DNA of 11,398 nt, taken from JALYRV01 sp036675475 (GTDB taxonomy: Bacteria; Acidobacteriota; Vicinamibacteria; Vicinamibacterales; SCN-69-37). How positions within the stretch are numbered: position 1 is the stretch's first letter; each line of letters starts with the position of its first letter. The stretch is taken from positions 1 to 11,398 of the forward strand of contig JAKFEY010000047.1 of the NCBI GenBank assembly GCA_036675475.1, read 5' to 3'. Shown piece after piece: positions 5,807 through 11,398 of the stretch. Position numbers and translations under genes: made by a program. The notes beneath the pieces were generated by a model. The model searched no databases and had not been told where the DNA came from. It saw only the letters and a list, made by a program, of their open reading frames with translations.

Positions 5807-7990
5807 ATGCTTCTCCTCCTGCTGCTGTCGCTCGTTCAGGCTCAGACCCCGGCCGTTAACGCCGACTCGCTGTGGGCGGCCGCGAAGGCCGGCGACAAGG
5901 CCGGCGTCGAGCGCGCGCTGGCCGCCGGCGTGCCCGTCGATGCGCCGACCCGCTATCAGCAGACGGCGCTGATGTTCGCGTCGCAGTTCGGCCATCTCGA
6001 GGTCGTCGCGCTGCTGCTCGACAAGGGCGCCAACCCCAGTCAGAAGGACACCTTCTACGGCGTCACCGTCATGACCGCGGCCGGCATCACCGGCGGTCAG
6101 CCAAATCCGCGCATCATGCAGATGCTGATTGAGAAGGGCGCCGACACGCCGAACGCCGCGCTTGGTCTCGCGGTGCAGACGAAAGATCAGGCGCTGCTCA
6201 AGGCCGTGCTCGCGAGCCCGCACCTCAACACGGCGCAGCTGCCGCGATTTCTCACCATGGCCGAAGCCGGCGGAGACGCCGCGATCATCGCGATGGTGAA
6301 GGAGGCGGCCGCCAACGCGCCGCCGCCCGCCGCGCCCACGTTCACACCGACGGCCGCCCAGCTCCAGTCATACGCCGGTCCGTATCGCAACGACGATCAG
6401 GGCATGAACGCGACGGTCGCGCTTGCCGACGGCAACAAACTCACGATCTCGATCAACGGCCAGCCGCCACTCGCGCTGAAGCCGCGCGCCGAAGGCGTGT
6501 TCGCCCTCGAAGTCAACGAACAGAACACACTCACCTTCAGCGGCCGCGGCGGCATGACCGAGCGCGTCGTCCTCAGCGCGGGCAGTCAGAACATCGTCCT
6601 CGGGCGCGCAAGCGCGGCGGCGGCTCCCGGCACGCCCGCGGCGGCTCCTGCGGCGCCCGCGGGTCCGTCGGCCGATGAACTCGCGGCGCTCAGGAAGCCT
6701 GTGCCGGTGAGAGCCGCGAGCCCGTGGCCCTCGTTCCGCGGCCCGAATGCGTCGGGCAATGCCGACGGCCAGGGCGCGCCCGTCGAGTGGGACGTCAAGG
6801 CGGGGAAGAACGTGAAGTGGCGCACCGACATTCCGGGCTTCACCAACGCCAGTCCCCTTGTCTGGGGCGACAAGGTCTTCGCCATCACCGCCATCAGCAG
6901 CGCGAACGACAAGACCTTCAAGACCGGCAATTACGGCGACACGGCGCCGGTCAACGATCTGTCCGAGCACACCTGGAAGCTCTACGCGCTCGACGCGAAG
7001 ACCGGCGCCATCGCCTGGGAGCGCGAGATCTACAAAGGCCTGCCGAAAGTGAAGCGCCACACCAAGTCGAGCCAGGCCAACTCCACGCCGGTCACCGACG
7101 GACGGCGCATCGTGTCGGTCTTCGGCTCCATCGGCCTGCTCGTCGCGCACGACATGAACGGCAAGGAGCTCTGGCGCAACGACATCGGCGTCGTCGACAG
7201 CGGCTGGTTCTTCGACCCGTCGCACCAGTGGGGCCATTCGAGCTCGCCGATCATCTATGGCACCACCGTGATCCTGCAGGTCGATCAGCAGAAGAACGGC
7301 TACATCGCCGCGTACGACCTCGCCTCCGGCAAGCAGGTGTGGAAGACGATGAGGGCGGATGAGATTCCGACGTGGGGCACGCCGACGATTGCGAAGGGGC
7401 CGAAGGGGGATGAGATCGTCACCAACGGCACGAAGGTGCGCGGCTACGACGCGAAAACCGGCGCGCTGCTGTGGACGCTCGGGCCCAACTCCGAGATCAC
7501 CGTCGGCACGCCTGTCGTCGACGGCGGCCTCGCGTTCATCACCGGCGGCTATCCGCCCGTGCGAACGATTTATGCGGTGAAGATTGGCAGCCGCGGCGAT
7601 CTGACGCTGCAGAAAGGCCAGACCTCGAGCGCGGCGATCCAGTGGAGCAACAACGAGGGCACGTACATCCCGTCGCCGATCGTCTACCGGGGCATGCTCT
7701 ACATGTTCAACAACAACGGGATCCTGACCGCCTTCAACGCCGAAACCGGCGCGCGCGTGTTCCGCCAGCGCGTGGGCGGCGGCGGCGCGTTCTCGGCATC
7801 ACCGATCGCCGCCGACGGCCGGCTGTACTTCACCAGCGAAGACGGCGACGTCTTCGTCGCCACCGCCGGCCCGTCCTACGTCGAGCTCGCGAAGAACCCG
7901 GTCGGCGAAGTCATCATGGCCACGCCCGCCATCTCGAACGGCGTCATGTACATCCGCACGCTCGGCGGCGTCGTCGCGATCGGCCAGTAG
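5807..7990 (+). CDS. Secreted ankyrin-repeat / DUF3471-like / PQQ-like beta-propeller fusion protein
   Basis: The protein has 727 residues. The start is the ATG before the hydrophobic stretch MLLLLLLSLVQAQ, a short signal peptide without an obvious positive n-region. Ankyrin-type repeats span about 18-165 (TALMFASQFGHLEVVALLLDKGAN). A DUF3471-like beta domain follows at about 182-265 (YAGPYRNDDQGMNATVALADG). After an Ala/Pro-rich linker, a PQQ-binding-like propeller of the BamB/quinoprotein fold begins at about 307 (WPSFRGPNASG). Its blades show tryptophan-docking motifs: AKTGAIAWE, GKELWRND, SGKQVWKT, AKTGALLWT and a degenerate AETGARVF. Soluble PQQ dehydrogenases share this fold, but no catalytic Ca/PQQ site could be established, so a scaffold or binding role is as likely as an enzyme. 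Upstream in-frame codons back to 5252 overlap the divergent gene and are not counted. The gene is convergent with the ferritin-like gene. Confidence 0.9.
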   Translation: MLLLLLLSLVQAQTPAVNADSLWAAAKAGDKAGVERALAAGVPVDAPTRYQQTALMFASQFGHLEVVALLLDKGANPSQKDTFYGVTVMTAAGITGGQPNPRIMQMLIEKGADTPNAALGLAVQTKDQALLKAVLASPHLNTAQLPRFLTMAEAGGDAAIIAMVKEAAANAPPPAAPTFTPTAAQLQSYAGPYRNDDQGMNATVALADGNKLTISINGQPPLALKPRAEGVFALEVNEQNTLTFSGRGGMTERVVLSAGSQNIVLGRASAAAAPGTPAAAPAAPAGPSADELAALRKPVPVRAASPWPSFRGPNASGNADGQGAPVEWDVKAGKNVKWRTDIPGFTNASPLVWGDKVFAITAISSANDKTFKTGNYGDTAPVNDLSEHTWKLYALDAKTGAIAWEREIYKGLPKVKRHTKSSQANSTPVTDGRRIVSVFGSIGLLVAHDMNGKELWRNDIGVVDSGWFFDPSHQWGHSSSPIIYGTTVILQVDQQKNGYIAAYDLASGKQVWKTMRADEIPTWGTPTIAKGPKGDEIVTNGTKVRGYDAKTGALLWTLGPNSEITVGTPVVDGGLAFITGGYPPVRTIYAVKIGSRGDLTLQKGQTSSAAIQWSNNEGTYIPSPIVYRGMLYMFNNNGILTAFNAETGARVFRQRVGGGGAFSASPIAADGRLYFTSEDGDVFVATAGPSYVELAKNPVGEVIMATPAISNGVMYIRTLGGVVAIGQ

Positions 7991-7992
7991 CG

Positions 7993-8040
7993 CGCGCTCG
8001 GGTTGCGCTGAGCGCGAGCGGCCGGTCTGGCGCGGCTCAG
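7993..8040. terminator. Alternative GC-rich stem-loops between convergent genes, possible bidirectional terminator
   Basis: The 63-bp convergent spacer can form CGCGCTC/GAGCGCG (7993-7999 with 8010-8016, 10-nt loop) or, exclusively of that, CTGAGC/GCTCAG (8008-8013 with 8035-8040). Both lie between two gene ends and neither has a T-run. Termination is inferred mainly from position. Confidence 0.35.
8005..8036 (+). repeat. 32-nt dispersed repeat, copy A
   Basis: It matches 11319-11350 at 28 of 32 positions, in the same orientation. Both copies lie downstream of a plus-strand gene stop and outside coding sequence. The two sites do not share a hairpin, so primary sequence rather than stem structure is conserved. 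Confidence 0.6.
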
Positions 8041-8053
8041 GAGGACCAACGGC

Positions 8054-8512
8054 TCAGTAGGGCCAGCGCGCGAGCATCTGCTGCAGTTCGTCGCGGTGGT
8101 GCGTTTCGTCCATGAGGATGTCGTCGAACTGCGCGGCGAGGCCGACTTCGCCGGCCTGCTCTGCCTGCTCGCGCCGTTTGGTGTAGCGCTCGATCGTTTC
8201 GGTCTCGGCCTTCAGCGCCTCCTGCAGCATCTGCTTGGCCTCCTTCACGACCGGCACCTTCGCGGCCGTTGACGCCGGCGTGCCGCCCATGGCCGAAATC
8301 TTGTCGGCCAGAATCTGCGCGTGCATCAGCTCTTCGGGGATTTCGTTGGCGAAAAACGTCCGCAGCTCCTGCCGGTAGGGGCCCTGCACCATGCTCGCGT
8401 ACAGGCGATACATGATCACCGCCTGAAATTCCCCCTGCAGGTCGACGTTCAGCCCGTCGATGAGCGCCTGCCTGCCCTTGTCCGCCTTGCCCTTGTTCTT
8501 GTCCTTCGCCAC
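8054..8512 (-). CDS. Ferritin-like diiron protein (bacterioferritin/Dps-type fold)
   Basis: The protein has 152 residues, close to the length of a four-helix-bundle ferritin. The GTG at 8510-8512 is chosen because GGAGG (8518-8522) lies 5 nt upstream. The diiron ligand pattern is complete and correctly spaced: E28 in helix A (LQGEFQAV), E61 and H64 in helix B (EELMHAQ), E103 in helix C, E136 and H139 in helix D (DETHHRDEL). The 33-residue spacings match bacterioferritin. The position of the bacterioferritin haem-ligand Met is L62, so haem binding of that type is unlikely. The first 12 residues are very Lys-rich (AKDKNKGKADKG), like DNA-binding tails of some Dps proteins; that role is inference. 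Probable functions are iron storage or peroxide detoxification in the cytoplasm. It is divergent from the metalloprotease gene. Confidence 0.9.
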   Translation of the reverse strand: MAKDKNKGKADKGRQALIDGLNVDLQGEFQAVIMYRLYASMVQGPYRQELRTFFANEIPEELMHAQILADKISAMGGTPASTAAKVPVVKEAKQMLQEALKAETETIERYTKRREQAEQAGEVGLAAQFDDILMDETHHRDELQQMLARWPY

Positions 8513-8560
8513 AACTGCCTCCGGCCGGGCCGTCTGCACATCCTGTGCCTCTGATCTAAG
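8513..8560. promoter_or_regulatory. Divergent intergenic region, ferritin-like gene and metalloprotease
   Basis: Only 48 bp separate the GTG of the ferritin-like gene from the first ATG of the metalloprotease. The minus-strand ribosome-binding site GGAGG lies at 8518-8522. On the plus strand a weak extended -10-like TGATCTAAG (8552-8560) abuts the first ATG, and no Shine-Dalgarno site is visible, so the rightward transcript may be leaderless, starting at one of the ATGs at 8561, 8570, 8573 or 8582. Confidence 0.35.
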
Positions 8561-11116
8561 ATGCCCCACATGATGTCCCCCATGCGTCCAGGATTTCGCT
8601 GCCTCTGCGCCTTCGTGGCGTCCGTGTTGTTCGTGCCGGCACTTGGGGCCGCGCAGGCCACGCCTCCCGCGGGGCAGACGCCGCCGGCGGCCAGGGCCAC
8701 GCCCGGAAAGCTGCCGTCGATTGCCGACAAGACCGCGGGCTTCCAGAGGCTTGACGGCTACTTCCCGCTTTACTGGGACGCCGCGGCCGGCACGCTGTGG
8801 ATGGAGATTCCGGCGTTCAAGACCGACGTGCTCTATGTGTCGTCGCTGTCGGCCGGGCTCGGCTCGAATGACATCGGCCTCGATCGCGGCCAGCTCGGCG
8901 GCACGCATGTCGTCAGCTTCGAGCGCGTCGGCCCGAAGATCCTGATGATCGAGCCGAATCTCGACTACCGCGCGACGAGCGACAACCTCGACGAGCGGCA
9001 GTCGGTGAAGGAAGCGTTCGGCCGCTCGACGCTGTGGGGCTTTACCGCGGCGGCCGAGTCAGACGGCAAGGTGCTCGTCGATCTCACGGACTTCCTCCTG
9101 CGCGACGTGCACGGCGTGGCGGGCAGCCTGCGGCCGGCCACCTATCGCCTCGATCGATCGCGCAGCGTCGTCAACATGGCGCGGACGAAGGCATTTCCGA
9201 AAAACAGCGAGATGGACGCGACGCTGACGTTCGTGAGCGACGGCCCCGCGGGCCGCGGCGGCGGACCCGGACAGGCGGGCGGGCGCATCGGCGACGTGAC
9301 GCCGTCGACCGAAGCCGTCACCGTGGGCCAGCATCACTCGTTCGTCGAACTGCCGGGTCCGGGTTATGAGCCGCGCGAGTTCGATCCGCGCTCCGGTTTC
9401 TTCGGCATGAGCTATCGCGACTATTCGGCGCCGCTCGGCGAATCCATGACCAAGCGCTTCGCCAACCGTCATCGCCTGCAGAAGAAGAATCCCGGTGCGG
9501 CGGTGAGTGAAGCGGTCGAGCCCATCATCTATTACCTCGATCGCGGCACGCCCGAGCCGATTCGATCGGCGTTGATGGACGGCATGCGCTACTGGAACCA
9601 GGCCTACGAGGCCGCCGGTTATCGCAATGCGTTCCAGGTGGAGTTGATGCCCGAGGGCGCCGACATGCTCGACGTGCGCTACAACGTCGTGCAGTGGGTG
9701 CATCGCTCCACGCGCGGCTGGAGCTACGGGAGTTCGGTGGCGGATCCGCGCACCGGCGAAATCATCAAGGGGCACGTCACGCTCGACTCGCTGCGCGTGC
9801 GCCAGGATTATCTGATTGCCGAGGGACTGCTCGCGCCGTACGCGACGGGCACGGAAACGCCGCCCGCGCTGGCGCGCATGGCGCTGGCCCGCGTGCGGCA
9901 GCTCGGCGCGCACGAAGTGGGGCACACGCTCGGCATCGCGCATCAGTACTACAACAGCAAGGGCGGCCGCATCTCGGTGATGGACTATCCCAATCCGCTC
10001 GTCACGCTCAAGGCCGACGGCACGCTCGATCTGTCGGACGCGTACGAGCAGGAGATTGGCGAGTGGGACAAAATCGCCATCACCTGGGGCTATCAGGATT
10101 TTCCCGAGGGCACGAACGAGAAGGCCGCGCTCGACAGGATTCTCGCCGACGCTGAAGCCGCCGACCTGTTCTTCATGAGCAACCAGGACATGGCGGTGTC
10201 GCCGCAGGCCGACCAGTGGGCCATGGGCACCGACGTCACCGCGGAGCTCGAGCGGACGATGCAGGTGAGGCGGGTGGCGATGAGCCGCTTCGGCGAGTCG
10301 ACGATTCAGCGCGGCATGCCGCTGGCGACGCTCGAGGAAGTGCTCGTGCCGCTCTACATGCATCCGCGCTATCAGATCGAGGCGGCCGCGTCGGCCATCG
10401 GCGGCCAGCGCTATCGCTATGCGCTGCGCGGCTATGCGGCGGGCGATCCCGTGGAGTGGGTGAGCGCCGCGGATCAGCGCGCTGCGCTCGACACGATCCT
10501 CGCGTCGATCCGGCCGGGCGAGCTCACGCTGCCGAAGACGATCCTCGATCGCCTGCCGCCGCGGCCGGGCGGCTACGGACGCCATCGCGAGCTGTTCCCG
10601 CGCTTCACGGGCGGCGCGTTCGATCCCATTTCGCCGGCGATGGTGGCGGCGCAGCACGCCATCTCGCAGATTCTCGACGACGAGCGCGCGGCGCGTCTCG
10701 TCGCGCAGCACGCGCTCGATCCGGCGCTGCCCGGCCTCACCGACGTGCTCAAGCGCATCGTCGCGGCGACGTTCGACGTGGCGCCGGCAAATCCGTACGA
10801 GGCGGAGGTCGCGCGCGCGGTGCAGAACGTGGTGGCGAGCCAGGTGATGGCGCTCGCAGCCAGCGCCCCGATGCCGCAGGCGCGTGCCGAGGCGCTGCTG
10901 GTGCTCACCGACATCGGCGCCAGGAGCGGCGGCCTGAGCGGCCTCAACACCGACGCGTCGGCCAAGGCGCATCACCTGCAGCTGGCGTCCGACATCAAGC
11001 GCTTCCTCGAGCGCCCGCTCGAGGCCGTGCGCCCCGCAACGCTGCCGCAGCCCCCGCCCGGCGCCCCGATCGGCGACGGCGGCATGTGGTACATCTGCGA
11101 CTATCAGTGGCGCTGA
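8561..11116 (+). CDS. Secreted zinc-dependent metalloprotease (DUF5117/DUF4953 family)
   Basis: The protein has 851 residues from the first ATG. An ATG at 8582 (residue 8) gives a more typical signal peptide (MRPGFRCLCAFVASVLFVP, cleavage probably after LGAAQA), and no ribosome-binding site settles the choice. After a short N-terminal region, a DUF5117-like domain covers roughly residues 60-290 (FQRLDGYFPLYWD, TLWGFTAAAESDGKVLVDLTD). The DUF4953 catalytic region carries the zinc motif HEVGHTLGIAHQ at 451-462, with H451, H455 and H461 as ligands and E452 as general base. A Met-turn-like SVMDYP follows, with Met at 474, as in metzincins. The C-terminal third is mostly helical (SPAMVAAQHAISQILDDERA). 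All catalytic residues are intact. Predicted to degrade peptides in the periplasm or outside the cell; substrate unknown. Transcribed alone, away from the ferritin-like gene. Confidence 0.93.
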   Translation: MPHMMSPMRPGFRCLCAFVASVLFVPALGAAQATPPAGQTPPAARATPGKLPSIADKTAGFQRLDGYFPLYWDAAAGTLWMEIPAFKTDVLYVSSLSAGLGSNDIGLDRGQLGGTHVVSFERVGPKILMIEPNLDYRATSDNLDERQSVKEAFGRSTLWGFTAAAESDGKVLVDLTDFLLRDVHGVAGSLRPATYRLDRSRSVVNMARTKAFPKNSEMDATLTFVSDGPAGRGGGPGQAGGRIGDVTPSTEAVTVGQHHSFVELPGPGYEPREFDPRSGFFGMSYRDYSAPLGESMTKRFANRHRLQKKNPGAAVSEAVEPIIYYLDRGTPEPIRSALMDGMRYWNQAYEAAGYRNAFQVELMPEGADMLDVRYNVVQWVHRSTRGWSYGSSVADPRTGEIIKGHVTLDSLRVRQDYLIAEGLLAPYATGTETPPALARMALARVRQLGAHEVGHTLGIAHQYYNSKGGRISVMDYPNPLVTLKADGTLDLSDAYEQEIGEWDKIAITWGYQDFPEGTNEKAALDRILADAEAADLFFMSNQDMAVSPQADQWAMGTDVTAELERTMQVRRVAMSRFGESTIQRGMPLATLEEVLVPLYMHPRYQIEAAASAIGGQRYRYALRGYAAGDPVEWVSAADQRAALDTILASIRPGELTLPKTILDRLPPRPGGYGRHRELFPRFTGGAFDPISPAMVAAQHAISQILDDERAARLVAQHALDPALPGLTDVLKRIVAATFDVAPANPYEAEVARAVQNVVASQVMALAASAPMPQARAEALLVLTDIGARSGGLSGLNTDASAKAHHLQLASDIKRFLERPLEAVRPATLPQPPPGAPIGDGGMWYICDYQWR

Positions 11117-11155
11117 GCCGCTGAGGCGAGCTGCGCGTCCTCGCGCGCGCGTGGC

Positions 11156-11282
11156 CGGAGGCGAGGTGTTTCTGTCCGCCGACTTGATCAGAACGCCCAG
11201 CGAAAAAATGGAGCCAGGCTGCGGTCGTCCTGTCTCCATTCTTTGGTCGATCACGTCGGCCGTCACAAACACCGTGCCTCCG
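11156..11282. repeat. 127-bp imperfect inverted repeat with a central hairpin
   Basis: The outer arms begin CGGAGGC (11156-11162) and end GCCTCCG (11276-11282); over the first 36 positions they match at about 28. The centre is a stronger hairpin, AATGGAGCCAGG (11207-11218) against CCTGTCTCCATT (11229-11240), 11 of 12 paired, with a 10-nt loop. The imperfect arms flanking a tight central stem resemble a REP doublet or a decayed MITE. It could also act as a terminator for the protease gene. No transposase gene is present. Confidence 0.75.
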
Positions 11283-11318
11283 CGCGCGCATCGCGGTCCG
11301 TAACAGCAGGGACAGGCC

Positions 11319-11350
11319 GCGCTGGGCGCGAGTGGTCGGTCTGTCGCGGC
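11319..11350 (+). repeat. 32-nt dispersed repeat, copy B
   Basis: This is the second copy of the sequence at 8005-8036, with four substitutions and no gaps. It lies 36 bp beyond the 127-bp inverted repeat, so the two may be parts of one larger intergenic element, of which 8005-8036 would be a fragment. Confidence 0.6.
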
Positions 11351-11398
11351 GCCGTGGTTGTGCATGCGAGCTGAGATCGCCCGAGCTACGCGGCGCAG

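Larger units (their letters stand above)
11117..11398. other. Non-coding tail with repeats, no gene seen
   Basis: These 282 bp after the protease stop hold no credible gene on either strand. A small GCGAG/CTCGC hairpin (11126-11130 with 11140-11144, 9-nt loop) lies just after the stop and could aid termination. It is followed by the 127-bp inverted repeat and by copy B of the 32-nt repeat. The last 48 bp show nothing recognisable. Confidence 0.6.

Noticed and set aside
5252..6223. Extended N-termini of the two divergent genes overlapping each other
   Set aside because: Both frames stay open upstream, but signal peptides begin at 5731 (minus) and 5807 (plus), and the upstream codons only mirror the neighbour's coding strand.
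9059..11365. 768-codon minus-strand open frame opposite the metalloprotease
   Set aside because: The sense strand carries the full zinc motif and signal peptide; the antisense product is Arg/His-rich and shows no recognisable domain.
11350..11398. Possible tRNA or gene start at the right edge
   Set aside because: No cloverleaf stems or T-loop motif can be built, and the GTG-initiated frames stop within a few codons.
1..11398. A defence, CRISPR or secondary-metabolite system
   Set aside because: No Cas, nuclease, toxin-antitoxin, restriction or biosynthetic genes and no spaced direct-repeat array are visible; the genes belong to common acidobacterial families.

Overview
This is a GC-rich bacterial window with five protein genes and short, partly repetitive spacers. 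The gene content suggests Acidobacteriota, perhaps Vicinamibacteria: a PadR regulator coupled to a duplicated orphan FtsX/MacB-type permease with a prefix domain, a sortilin-like Asp-box propeller protein, a secreted ankyrin/PQQ-propeller fusion, and a DUF5117/DUF4953 zinc metalloprotease. This placement rests on gene families only; no rRNA or tRNA is visible.

Layout. (1) 1-2578, minus strand: a two-gene operon. A PadR-family repressor (2240-2578) overlaps by 4 nt (GTGA) a large orphan ABC-type permease, which runs off the left edge. The permease contains an 86-bp palindrome (671-756) inserted in frame, the most unusual feature of the window. (2) 2579-2695: a spacer with a candidate PadR operator and a stem-loop that carries a short motif also found at the right end. 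(3) 2696-5731, minus: a secreted 1011-residue multi-Asp-box beta-propeller protein. (4) 5807-7990, plus: a secreted fusion of ankyrin repeats, a DUF3471-like domain and a PQQ-like propeller, divergent from gene 3 across 75 bp. (5) 8054-8512, minus: a small ferritin-like diiron protein, convergent with gene 4. (6) 8561-11116, plus: a secreted zinc metalloprotease, divergent from the ferritin gene. (7) 11117-11398: a non-coding tail with a 127-bp imperfect inverted repeat and a second copy of a repeat seen at 8005-8036.

The genes do not form one pathway. Three of them (sortilin-like, ankyrin/PQQ, metalloprotease) are predicted exported proteins. The PadR/permease pair is the common acidobacterial arrangement in which a repressor is translationally coupled to a permease that has no adjacent ATPase. 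The ferritin-like gene looks like an independent iron or oxidative-stress gene. I see no defence island, CRISPR array, prophage or transposase gene. The novel signal here lies in small palindromic repeats, one of which has become part of a protein.
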